This document shows, in pieces, positions 32,399-40,898 of a DNA stretch of 41,189 nt. Below the pieces are notes generated by a model. The model ran no database searches. It was given only the letters and a program-made list of their open reading frames with translations, and was not told where the DNA came from. This stretch comes from Streptomyces sp. SM1 (lineage in GTDB: Bacteria > Actinomycetota > Actinomycetes > Streptomycetales > Streptomycetaceae): contig NZ_NEUB01000361.1 in assembly GCF_002910825.1 (NCBI RefSeq), forward strand, positions 1-41,189. Reading direction: 5' to 3'. Numbering within the stretch: the stretch's first letter is position 1; each line of letters begins with the position of its first letter. The position numbers were made by a program, and so were the translations under genes.

Positions 32399-34275
32399 TC
32401 ACAGCAGGAGCAGCACCGCCGCGCCCCACAGCACCGACAGGGCCACCAGCGGAGGCCCGACCGGCATGCCCTGCCGCCCCGCCGGTGCCTCCTCCAACGG
32501 CCGCAGCTCCGGGCGGAGCAGCAGCGCCCGCACCTCCTCCACGACACGTTCCACAACCGGCTCGTGCCCGAGGCGGCGCTCCACCCACGCCCAGCCCATG
32601 GGGGCCATCTCCACGGCGGAGTCCTTCGCCCTGCCGATGCTGATGCCGTCGTCGGACTGTCCCACGGACGTGATCACGCTCCACGGCACCCGCCGCACAC
32701 GCCACGCCCCGGTCACCCACAGCTCTTCATGGTCGGCGGTGATCCGCCAAGTGAGTGCCGTCCCCACGACCGTCACCAGCCACGGCAGACCCACGACCAG
32801 GAACAGCCAGCTCCACGACGGCCCGTCGTCGAGCATGGCCCAGATGCCGCCGCCCTGCACCAGCAGCAGCCCGAGGCCGATCGCTCGCGAGAAGCCCTGC
32901 GCCCGCCAGGTCCGCCGACCCGCCGTGACCGTCATGCCGGCCGCGACCTCGTCGACGGACCGCCGCGTGCCCTTCCGCTTACGGCGTCGAGGTCCGGGCT
33001 CCAGCAACCCCGGCACGGTCGGTTTCACCGCGCTGACGCTGCACTCCACCGCCACCTCGGGGTCGTCCGTGTCGTCGCGCGCGACGAAGGCGACTTCGGC
33101 GCCGGCGTAGGGGACGCCGTACAGGACGGCCTCCCGCAGCGGCGGGGTGGGGCCCCCGCCCCGGAGGATCTCCGTGAGCTTGCCGAGTTCGACGGCGGCC
33201 GCGGCGTCGTCTGCGTCGGGGTCGTCCTCCTCCGCGTCGAACCCCTCCGAGTCGTCCTCGTCCTCGAAGGCGTACAGCGAGTGGAAGCGCAGGATCGGCC
33301 GAGAGCCCTCCCGGTCGTCGGCCGCGAACACCCAGGTGCGGCCGTCCTCGTCGTCCTCGCGTACCAGTACGTGCAGCACCGGAAGCGGCCCGCGCCGAAG
33401 CCGCCGCGACCGCGCCCGCCCGGCCGCGCCGTTCACGAGGAACGCGAGCCCCACGACGGAGCCGCCCAGCACCAGCAGCTCCCAGCCGAAGACGTCGTAC
33501 GGCTCCGCGACCAGTGCCTTCCAGTCGCCGTCCACGACGATGTCGACGCGGGTGCCGACGGGGAAGTCCTCGGGGAAGGCCGTCTCGAAGCGGTGGGTAC
33601 GTCCGTCGGCCTTCACCGTGAGGACATCGTCGTCTACGGCCGTGACCCGTCCGGAGAGTGCCGTGGCGCCCGCGGCCCGCTCCTCGTACGCGTCGACGAC
33701 CTGCTGGGCCTGCCAGTAGCCGAACCCGGCGACGGCCAGCAGCAGCGCGGCCAGGACGAAGGAGAACCGGCCCCGGCGAAACGTCCGAGCGGCGTCGGGC
33801 AACGGCTGTGAGACCGGCCCGGCCGCCTCCAGGGCCAGCGACCGCTGCCGTCCGGCGGCGGCCAGCCGGTGAACGAGCCCGGCGGCGCTGAACGCGACGG
33901 CCGCGAGGTACGCGAGCGCGGACGGCCGTTCGAACGCGGTGAAGCCCTCCTCCACGACGAGAGCCGTCAGCCCGGCCGCGAGCCCCACGAGCGCGGATCG
34001 CGGCTGCCGCCACACCAGTACGGGGTCAGCAGCGGCACGACGGCTGTGCCGAGGCCCAGCCAGTCGGTGCCGCAGGGCTCCGCGGACGTGCAGACGGGGA
34101 CGGGAGCCGCCTCCAGCTCCCACACCATCGAGACGACCAACGCGAGGACTGCCCACAGAGGATGAGCCCACCGGGCGGGCACGGCGGCGAGCCATCGCCG
34201 GGCGTCGGGAGTCCGCCACTCGGCGGTGCCGGGCGGTATGTGCTCGGCGGGCAACGGCACGGGATGTCTGGACAC
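32399..34275 (-). pseudogene. membrane protein with PH-like C-terminus, frameshifted near the N-terminus
   Basis: The 5' end (ATG 34275: MSRHPVPLPAEHIPPG, then a helix HPLWAVLALVVSMVW and LGTAVVPLLTPYW) and the long 3' part (from VWRQPRSALVGLAAGLTALV) lie in different frames. One G missing near 34012-34015 (TACTGG-TGTGG) separates them. Repaired length is about 625 aa. The 3' part has further helices (FVLAALLLAVAGFGYW; LLVLGGSVVGLAFLVNGAAG; IGLGLLLVQGGGIW), a beta-rich middle part (TALSGRVTAVDDDVLTVK), an acidic stretch and a C-terminal PH-like domain (WRITADHEELWVTGAWRVRR). The last resembles bacterial PH domains by pattern only. The stop is close to the convergent amidase gene. Function is unknown. 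Confidence 0.65.
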
Positions 34276-34390
34276 CCGCGCATTATGACCACGTGCGTTT
34301 CCGGCCCGGTCCGCCAGCCCCGCCTCGTCGAAACGACGGTGCTCAGCGCGACTTCGTTCGAGCCGCGGGCGACGTGCTCTGCCGGGCGGC

Positions 34391-35533
34391 TCAGAGCCGG
34401 GGCCGGTAGGGATCCGTGTACGGCTCCATGGACTGGCGGACCTCTTCCCGGACCGGGTCCATGAGGGGGCCCGGGGCGTAGTAGCGGGCCCGGGCCTTGC
34501 CGTGGGGGACGAGCCAGCCGCGGGCGACCAGCTCCCTGATGTCCCGGATGGCCTGCTGGTTGCTGAGGTCGGCGTCCTGCTGGTAGACGGTACGGCGGAC
34601 CTTCGCGTCCGAGAATGCGGGCAACAGGGCGTAGACGACCCGCTCGTCCAGGCCGGCTGCCTCGACGGTCTCGACCAGGCGGGTCCAGGCCCGCGACATC
34701 ACATCGAAGCGTCGCTGGGCCTGCTGGGCCTGGCGGTGGTGGGCGGTCAGGCAGAAGCGGATCCAGGGCCGGGTGTCCCGCTCCGGACTCCATTGCGGGC
34801 CGCCGACATCCTCCAGGACCTGGTAGTACGCGTAGGTGTTCTGGCCGCGGCCCAGCCACTCCTCGATGGACGAGAACTCGGGCGGCATCAGGGCTTCCCG
34901 GGAGAACACAAGGGTGGACAGGGCGCGGGACATGCGTCCGTTGCCGTCCTTCCAGGGGTGGATCTTGACGAGGTTGAGGTGCGCCATCGAGGCGCGGATG
35001 TGGACGGGGGCGTCGAGGTCGCCCTCGTTGAGCCAGTCGATGAACTCCGACATCAGAGCGGGGACCTCTGCCCGGTCCGGTGCGGTGTAGGCGGGGACCA
35101 GGGGGTCGTCGGGGCTGGTGACGTAGACGGGCCCGTCGCGCCAGCGGCCTGGGCGCTTGTCGAGGTGGTGGCCCTGGAGCATGAAGTGCAGGCCGTTGAG
35201 CAGGCCGGCGTCGTAGCGGAAGTCGTCTCCGCCGTCGGCGAGGGCCTGGATGTAGGTCATGCCGCGCTGATAGCCCTCCAGCTCGGCGCGTGTCTTCTGC
35301 CCGGTCTCCAGGGGTTCCTCGCCGGACATGAGGGCTTCCACGTCGTCGACCGTCGCGGCGTATCCCTCGATGGTGTTCGATCCGGCGATCGCGCGAGCGG
35401 TCAGGTTGCGGCGCAACTGGCGGGTCCAGCGAGGAGTGGCCCGGAGCATGTGGCGCAGGGCGCGGCGCATGGCCTCGATCTCGTCGAGAGCCCGGTGGTC
35501 GTCGGTGTCCAGGCGGGGAATCGCGTACAGCAT
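34391..35533 (-). CDS. Fic family protein (AMP-transferase type), class II
   Basis: A 380-residue Fic protein, which transfers AMP (or another nucleotide part) to target proteins. The core motif is HPWKDGNGRMSR with catalytic His192, and Trp replaces the usual Phe. The autoinhibitory motif (S/T)xxxE(G/N) is seen as Ser52-NTI-Glu56-Gly57, before the core, so it is a class II enzyme expected to be self-inhibited. The C-terminal part looks like a winged helix (SNQQAIRDIRELVARGWL). ATG 35533 is chosen because it follows a promoter-like arrangement (TTGACT-N17-TGTCAT) with a palindrome. An alternative ATG at 35560 would lie inside that palindrome. The target is unknown. It may be a housekeeping regulator or a toxin-like protein. 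Confidence 0.9.
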   Translation of the reverse strand: MLYAIPRLDTDDHRALDEIEAMRRALRHMLRATPRWTRQLRRNLTARAIAGSNTIEGYAATVDDVEALMSGEEPLETGQKTRAELEGYQRGMTYIQALADGGDDFRYDAGLLNGLHFMLQGHHLDKRPGRWRDGPVYVTSPDDPLVPAYTAPDRAEVPALMSEFIDWLNEGDLDAPVHIRASMAHLNLVKIHPWKDGNGRMSRALSTLVFSREALMPPEFSSIEEWLGRGQNTYAYYQVLEDVGGPQWSPERDTRPWIRFCLTAHHRQAQQAQRRFDVMSRAWTRLVETVEAAGLDERVVYALLPAFSDAKVRRTVYQQDADLSNQQAIRDIRELVARGWLVPHGKARARYYAPGPLMDPVREEVRQSMEPYTDPYRPRL

Positions 35534-35539
35534 GCAGTA

Positions 35540-35568
35540 ATGACACTTTGATTGTGTCATCAAGTCAA
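35540..35568 (-). promoter_or_regulatory. fic promoter with operator-like palindrome
   Basis: On the minus strand TTGACT (35563-35568) is followed 17 bases later by TGTCAT (35540-35545). The perfect inverted repeat ATGACAC-N7-GTGTCAT (35540-35560) fills the spacer and the -10 box, seven bases before the ATG at 35533. A protein bound there would block the promoter. The winged-helix tail of Fic is one candidate. Confidence 0.5.
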
Positions 35569-35580
35569 ACGGAGTGCGAT

Positions 35581-35717
35581 GTGGCCGACGGTGGGCTTCC
35601 GCCCGAGGTGATCGCCGAGGAGATCGTCCGCGGACTCCGGTCGCCCTGAACGGGTTCACCGCCATCGCCCGTTCCCCGGGCGGTGACGTGGACGTACCGG
35701 AGGCCGAGGTCGGGTAG
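35581..35717 (+). pseudogene. tiny gene or remnant divergent from fic, possible C-run frameshift
   Basis: GTG 35581 has GGAG (35571-35574) upstream and reads VADGGLPPEVIAEEIVRGLR then Ser-Pro, stop at 35647-35649. The frame starting at 35646 continues as LNGFTAIARSPGGDVDVPEA then EVG and a stop at 35715-35717. One C added to CCC (35644-35646) would join them into a 45-residue protein. Both parts look protein-like rather than Arg/Pro shadow. I do not recognise it. If it is real it shares the regulatory region with fic. Confidence is low. Confidence 0.3.
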
Positions 35718-35732
35718 CGGCCTCCTGCCGGA

Positions 35733-35942
35733 TCAGTCCTCGACCGCGTACGGCAGGAAACCTGCCCACGCGGTCGGGGCGAAGGCGAGTCGGGGGCCGT
35801 CGAGGTTCTTCGAGTCACGGACGTGGACGGTGGCGGGGGCGGTGGCGATCTCGACGCAGGAGTCGCCTTCCGGGCCGCTGCTGTAGCTGCTCTTGAACCA
35901 CGCCAGGTCCGAGGTGTCCTTGGCGGAAGCCTTACGGATCAT
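35733..35942 (-). CDS. DUF397 domain protein
   Basis: A 69-residue DUF397 protein. Hallmarks are LAWFKSSYSSGPEGDSCVEI, then VHVRDSKNLDGPRLAF, then the Trp in AWAGFL. The ATG at 35942 overlaps the stop of the XRE regulator gene by four bases (ATGA), so the two are translationally coupled. In actinomycetes DUF397 proteins sit with DUF5753 regulators and an ATP-binding protein (the WhiJ-type triad), and are thought to act as small partners or ligands of the regulator. The length is standard. Confidence 0.93.
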   Translation of the reverse strand: MIRKASAKDTSDLAWFKSSYSSGPEGDSCVEIATAPATVHVRDSKNLDGPRLAFAPTAWAGFLPYAVED

Positions 35943-36823
35943 GTTTCTCCCAGCATTCGCTCGATGAGGGCCAGCGTCTCCCCGGGTGGAAGAGCCTGCG
36001 CCCGGATCGTGCCATATCGCAGCTCAAGGATGCGCAGTTGCCTTGGGTCAGGGGTTGGGCGACCGTTGAAGGCGCCGTCGGAACGCCCGACCGCTGTGCC
36101 GTCCTCGAACTTCAACAGCTCGATCCTGCCGCTCATGCCTGGGTGGGCGACGCTGTCCATCGGCATGACTTGCAGTGACACGTTGTTGAATCGCCCTACT
36201 TCCAGCAGGCGTTCGAATTGCTGCGTCCTCACCATTGTGCCCCCAACGCGGCGACGAAGGGTTGCCTCTTCCAGCACGAAACTGAGAGAAGGCGACGGCG
36301 AGCGATCGAGAACGGACAGCCGTGCCATCCGAGCGGACACCAGACGCTCCACTTCCTCCGGAGAATAAGGAGGTTGGCGCACTTCGAAGAGGGCGCGTGC
36401 GTAGTCGGGTGTCTGCAACAGGCCAGCGATGCTGCTGCACTCGTACACCCCGATCTCAACCGCCCGCGCCTCCAACTGTGCGAGATCCCGAACCTTCTTC
36501 GGATACCGGACCTTCTTCACGTCTTCGTGCATCGCCGCGATGAGCCCACCGGCGTTGAGTACCTCGTCCGCCGTGTCCAAGTACTCGGGCCGAGGAATCC
36601 GCTTCCCCGTCTCGATCTTGTACACGAGATCCGCGCCGTACCCGGCCGCCGTCGCGAAGTCGTTGACCCGCATCCCCGCCGCTTCCCGGCGCAGCCTCAA
36701 CTGACGTCCCACCGTGGCCACCACGGCCAGTGCCCAGTCGTCGTCCGGGTCGACCTCCCACCCCGGCTCCTCCGTCCGGTCCGTCTCGGTCCCGGCCCGC
36801 ACCGCCTCATCGCTCACCGTCAT
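35939..36823 (-). CDS. XRE-type regulator with DUF5753 domain (WhiJ-like)
   Basis: A 294-residue DNA-binding regulator. The N-terminal helix-turn-helix is at about 35-85 (LRLRREAAGMRVNDFATAAG, then LVYKIETGKRIPRPEY). The rest is DUF5753 (about 105-285), with ECSSIAGLLQTPDYARALFE and, near the end, the LRILELRYGTIRAQALPPGE stretch. ATG 36823 has GGAGGGG about six bases upstream. It is followed by DUF397 with a four-base overlap. Such pairs control development and antibiotic genes in Streptomyces and have been discussed as toxin-antitoxin-like units. Base composition is visibly less GC-rich than the flanking transporter genes, compatible with horizontal transfer. The target operator may lie in the divergent region to the HATPase gene. 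Confidence 0.92.
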   Translation of the reverse strand: MTVSDEAVRAGTETDRTEEPGWEVDPDDDWALAVVATVGRQLRLRREAAGMRVNDFATAAGYGADLVYKIETGKRIPRPEYLDTADEVLNAGGLIAAMHEDVKKVRYPKKVRDLAQLEARAVEIGVYECSSIAGLLQTPDYARALFEVRQPPYSPEEVERLVSARMARLSVLDRSPSPSLSFVLEEATLRRRVGGTMVRTQQFERLLEVGRFNNVSLQVMPMDSVAHPGMSGRIELLKFEDGTAVGRSDGAFNGRPTPDPRQLRILELRYGTIRAQALPPGETLALIERMLGET

Positions 36824-36901
36824 GTGTGCCCCTCCGTTGTGCCGCGACGTGCTGTTCCGACCTGTTCACAGGAGCTACTTCGACAGCACGGGCAGAGCCC
36901 G

Positions 36902-36937
36902 TTGAACCTTGGACCGTAGCTCTACGTAACAGTTCAA
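36902..36937. promoter_or_regulatory. nested inverted repeats in the XRE/HATPase divergent region
   Basis: TTGAAC (36902-36907) is complementary to GTTCAA (36932-36937), and between them lies CGTAG-CT-CTACG (36915-36926). The 154-base region between the divergent starts holds the promoters of both genes, so this is a candidate operator for the XRE regulator. Confidence 0.4.
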
Positions 36938-36977
36938 TTACTCATCTCGGTATGTCCGGTCGGCCACGCTCGGTGAT

Positions 36978-37460
36978 GTGAATCAGCAAACTCAGGGAAT
37001 CGCCGAGCACGGGTCACGATCCGAACCACACAAAAGCGTCCGGAACTTCAGCATGTTGCTGTCGTCCACCCCGCGAGGCGCCCGCCTGGCCCGCCTGCTC
37101 GCCGTGGACACGCTCCGGAACTGGGGGCTTCCGCACGAGCGGGCCAGCCACGTCATCGCGGAACTCGCGGCCAACGCGGCCACCCACGGCCGTCTCCCCG
37201 GCCGCAGCTTCCGGCTCACGCTCTACGTGGTCGGTGCCACGCTGCGCATCGAGGTCAGCGACACGCGGGGTGACCGGATGCCCGTACCGCAAGTGCCGGA
37301 CACGACCGCCGAGTCGGGCAGGGGCCTGCTGCTCGTCGAGACGCTGGCCGACCGCTGGGGAGTGACCGAGGGGCGGTTCCCGCGCAAGACAGTCTGGGCC
37401 GAACTGGGCTTTTCGCCACCGGAACCCGCGCCCTCGCGCTCCGGTGCCGTCGACGACTGA
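36978..37460 (+). CDS. HATPase_c ATP-binding protein (WhiJ-triad kinase/anti-sigma type)
   Basis: A 160-residue GHKL ATPase domain protein. The N-box is VIAELAANAATHG, the G1 region VSDTRGDRMP, and G2 ESGRGLLLVETLADRWGV. It ends with KTVWAELGF like the other two HATPases in this window. GTG 36978 is the likely start (MNQQTQGIAEHG). It is transcribed away from the XRE-DUF397 pair across 154 bases, completing the triad typical of WhiJ-type loci. The predicted role is an anti-sigma-like or serine-kinase partner of the regulator. Whether it binds ATP or an anti-sigma target cannot be told. Confidence 0.85.
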   Translation: MNQQTQGIAEHGSRSEPHKSVRNFSMLLSSTPRGARLARLLAVDTLRNWGLPHERASHVIAELAANAATHGRLPGRSFRLTLYVVGATLRIEVSDTRGDRMPVPQVPDTTAESGRGLLLVETLADRWGVTEGRFPRKTVWAELGFSPPEPAPSRSGAVDD

Positions 37461-37475
37461 AAGACAAAGAACTCC

Positions 37476-37491
37476 GGGGGAAAACACCCCC
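37476..37491 (+). other. short GC hairpin after the HATPase gene
   Basis: GGGGG (37476-37480) pairs with CCCCC (37487-37491) around AAAACA. It lies 15 bases after the HATPase stop. The stem is short, so this is at best a weak terminator. Confidence 0.3.
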
Positions 37492-37689
37492 ACCAAACCC
37501 GACCCTCCCGCCTGTGGCCGTACTCACTCGGGCGGGTGAACATCTCCGGTTCGGCTGGATTTCCGGGCCGCGCAGGCCCGACGCTCAGCGCAACGCGCCA
37601 CCACACGACAGCAGGCATGAGTCGGCCCCCGCCGGGACCTGCAATCCCAAGGCGAGGGCCTGACCACCGAGGAAGATAGAGGCTTCCAG

Positions 37690-38634
37690 ATGGGTACCCA
37701 GAACCCTAGCGCGCCCCCGCGCGCCCAGGCCCGCCTGACGGGCAACAACCACCCGAACCGGGCCCACCGCACCACCACCGGTGGGCTCCAGCACGACAAC
37801 TCCCGCCACACCACCCGCTTCACGGTGATCGGCAACCACCTCGCCCAGCACCGACAGCTCTCGCTCCTCGCCATCGGACTCGGTACGCACCTCCAGTCGC
37901 TGCCACAGGGCGCCCCGGCCGACATCAAGAGCCTCACCGCCCGGTTCCCCGAGGGGGCCACGCGTATCGCCGCCGCTCTGCGCGAGCTGGAGTGCCACGG
38001 CTACCTTCGCCGCGAACGCCACCGCACCCCCACCGGCCGCATCGTCAGCCGTACGGTCTCCTGCAACCAGCCGACGGCGGCCCGCACGTACCCCGAGCCC
38101 TCTTCCCGGCCCGCCGACCGTCCGGAACCCCGGCCCCGACCGCGCCCCCACGAGCCCTGCGACGAGCCCGCGCCCCAGGACCAGGGCACCTGCAAACAAC
38201 CGCCCGCCCGGGGACCCCTCCCCGCCGTGCCGCGCCCCGAGTGCCACGTCCCCGCGCTGTTCCGGGCCGCCGCCGACCTCCTCGCGGACCTCCGCCGCCA
38301 TAACCCCCGGATGCTCCTCTCCGCCTCCGACACGGCTCACCTGACCCCCGGTGTCGCCGCCTGGCTGGAGCGCGACGTCACCCCCGCCGCCGTACGCGGG
38401 GCCCTGACCGCCGACCTGCCGCCCGAGGGCGTACGCCGTCCCGCCGCCTTCCTGGCCCACCGCCTCGCCGCCCAGCTACCGCCCCCGGCCCCGTACCGCG
38501 AGCCGGCCGCCGCACTGCCGCCCGTACGGCCGAGGCTCCCTATGCAGAACTGCGACGGCTGTGAGCGTGGCTTCCACGCCCCGGAGCCCGGCCTCTGCCG
38601 CGACTGCCGCTCCGACCGCAAGAAGGCCGCCTAG
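37690..38634 (+). CDS. winged-helix DNA-binding protein with C-terminal zinc-ribbon
   Basis: A 314-residue protein with a wHTH at about 45-125 (LSLLAIGLGTHLQSLPQGAP, ADIKSLTARFPEGATRIAAA, LRELECHGYLRRERHRTP), a long Pro/Arg/Glu-rich linker, a second helical part (VPALFRAAADLLADLRRHNP) and a C-terminal CxxC-x11-CxxC motif (CDGCERGFHAPEPGLCRDC) likely to bind zinc. ATG 37690 is preceded by AGAGG. Proteins of this kind are common in Streptomyces, often on mobile or accessory DNA, and the wHTH part resembles replication-initiator or MarR-like folds. The function is unknown. The next gene (Uma2) starts 52 bases downstream on the same strand. Confidence 0.8.
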   Translation: MGTQNPSAPPRAQARLTGNNHPNRAHRTTTGGLQHDNSRHTTRFTVIGNHLAQHRQLSLLAIGLGTHLQSLPQGAPADIKSLTARFPEGATRIAAALRELECHGYLRRERHRTPTGRIVSRTVSCNQPTAARTYPEPSSRPADRPEPRPRPRPHEPCDEPAPQDQGTCKQPPARGPLPAVPRPECHVPALFRAAADLLADLRRHNPRMLLSASDTAHLTPGVAAWLERDVTPAAVRGALTADLPPEGVRRPAAFLAHRLAAQLPPPAPYREPAAALPPVRPRLPMQNCDGCERGFHAPEPGLCRDCRSDRKKAA

Positions 38635-38686
38635 CATGAACGTGACGATCCTTGCCCCTGGGCACAGACGACGAGGAGCGAGCGCC

Positions 38687-39312
38687 ATGACCATCGCACC
38701 CGACGACGCGCGGCGGGACAGCTCCCATCTGTACCGGGCCATGAGGGATGTCGTGCGGTCGATGGACGACACCCTGCCCGGGAAGTTCGAAGTCACCAAG
38801 GAAGGGATCGTGCACGACATGATGTCGCCGGGAGGCCCGCACGAGGTCACGGCCGCGCACGTCAGCCGCCGTCTGGAAAGGGTCATGCCGGACGAGCTGC
38901 TGGCCCACAACGGCACGCCCGACGTGGAGGACGTGCCCGAGGGCATCATGCGACACCCGGACGTGATGGTGATCGCCTGGGACGACCTCGACGTCGAAGG
39001 CTCCATCGACCCCGGTACGGTCGTCGCTGCCATCGAGATCGTCTCCCGGTCCAACCCGGAGAACGACTGGGTGGGCAAGATGCGCGACTACCCACTGCTC
39101 GGCATCCCGATCTACGTGATCTTCGATCCCCGTACCGGCACCGGCGCCGTTCTCACCGAGATCCACGCCACCCCAGGGGGCCCCGCTACGCGGTCCGCAA
39201 GGACTTCGTGTACGGCGAGGACGTCACCATCGGGGAGTGGACCATCTCCACGAACGGCCTGCCGCTCTACCAGGGCGACGGAGCGGAAGGGGCCGAGTCG
39301 TCAGGGGCGTGA
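38687..39312 (+). pseudogene. Uma2-family (PD-(D/E)XK-like) protein, -1 frameshift near the 3' end
   Basis: A Uma2/DUF820 protein, a family with a restriction-endonuclease-like fold. Landmarks are PDVMVIAWDDLD, VVAAIEIVSRSNPENDW, the strand after it and LGIPIYVIFDPRTG. The PD...(E)I...Ser pattern supplies the expected nuclease residues. ATG 38687 follows GAGGAG (38673-38678). The frame breaks after EIHATPGGP at about 39175-39186. One more C in GGCCCCG restores RYAVRKDFVYGEDVTIGEWT and a stop at 39310-39312, giving about 208 aa. Without repair the frame runs on with Arg/Thr/Ser-rich nonsense to 39397, into the mshB promoter. Uma2 genes are numerous in Streptomyces. Their role is unknown. Confidence 0.75.
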
Positions 39313-39394
39313 TCCGGATGACGCCGACCTGATCGACGGCGACCTCGGGCAGCGCCGCCCGATCGACGAGGCCGAGCGGCGGCCGGGGACCTCA

Positions 39395-39400
39395 TAAGGT
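39395..39400 (+). promoter_or_regulatory. -10 box of a leaderless mshB transcript
   Basis: TAAGGT ends six bases before the ATG at 39407 and fits TANNNT. There is no Shine-Dalgarno sequence between them. I saw no clear -35 box. Confidence 0.5.
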
Positions 39401-39406
39401 GATCCC

Positions 39407-40290
<884 letters not shown>

Positions 40291-40294
<4 letters not shown>

Positions 40295-40704
40295 GCGGGG
40301 AAAGGGCGCCCGCGCTGGCGCAGCCGCTGCGGGCGCCCTCCGCCGGGCGGGCCGGTGCCTACCTGGGGCTGCTGGTGCTCGGCGCGGTGACCGGGGTGGC
40401 CGGGGCGCTCGTGCAGCCCGCGTGGTTTCCGGGCGGGCTGCTGCTGGCGCTCGCCGGCGAGGCCGCACTCGTCCTGGGGGCGGCGCGGGTGATGGGCGGC
40501 CGGGCCGGTGGAGTGGCGGTCGCCGCCGGGTGGATGGCCGTCGTCGTGCTGCTCACGGCCAGCCGTCCGGAAGGTGACTTCCTGTTCGCCGCGGGAGCCG
40601 GATCGTATCTCTTCCTCCTCGGCGGTATCGGCGTCGCTGTGATCTGCGCCACCCTTGGCGCCGGGAGGCAACCGGACGGCGGTCCTGCCCGACTTGGCAA
40701 GTGA
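40291..40704 (+). CDS. DUF6113-like integral membrane protein
   Basis: A 137-residue protein with four predicted membrane helices: [58 protein letters not shown] and [20 protein letters not shown]. The conserved-looking [10 protein letters not shown] lies before the last helix. It matches, from memory, the DUF6113 family seen next to mshB in Streptomyces. GTG 40291 overlaps the mshB stop by four bases, so it is translationally coupled to mshB. No function is known. A link to mycothiol is suggested only by the coupling. Confidence 0.85.
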
Positions 40705-40822
40705 CGTACCACTTCGCCGTGTCTTGGGGGTGCGGGTCCGGTGTGGGTTTCGCCGACGGTACTGGGATACCGGCCGGATGCGGCCAGTAAGGTGGTGCGC
40801 GCCGCCGAGCCTCCCTCGAACC

Positions 40823-40852
40823 CTCGGCTTCGCCCGAGCAGGGGGGACCCCC
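40823..40852. repeat. double-hairpin motif resembling a dispersed Streptomyces repeat
   Basis: CTCGG (40823-40827) pairs with CCGAG (40834-40838) around CTTCGC, and GGGGG (40841-40845) pairs with CCCCC (40848-40852) around GA. I remember this pair of hairpins from intergenic regions of many Streptomyces genomes. I cannot check copy number here. It lies in the 194-base gap between the DUF6113-like gene and the last gene. Confidence 0.45.
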
Positions 40853-40898
40853 ACCGTGAGGTCGTGACGGGCGGCGGAGTCAACCGGGAGAACCTGCC

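Noticed and set aside
38636..38686. Upstream ATG start for the Uma2 gene overlapping the wHTH stop
   Set aside because: It lacks a ribosome site, whereas ATG 38687 has GAGGAG at proper spacing.
34391..39312. Integrated mobile element or prophage
   Set aside because: The block looks accessory, but I see no integrase, transposase, att repeats or tRNA at its borders.
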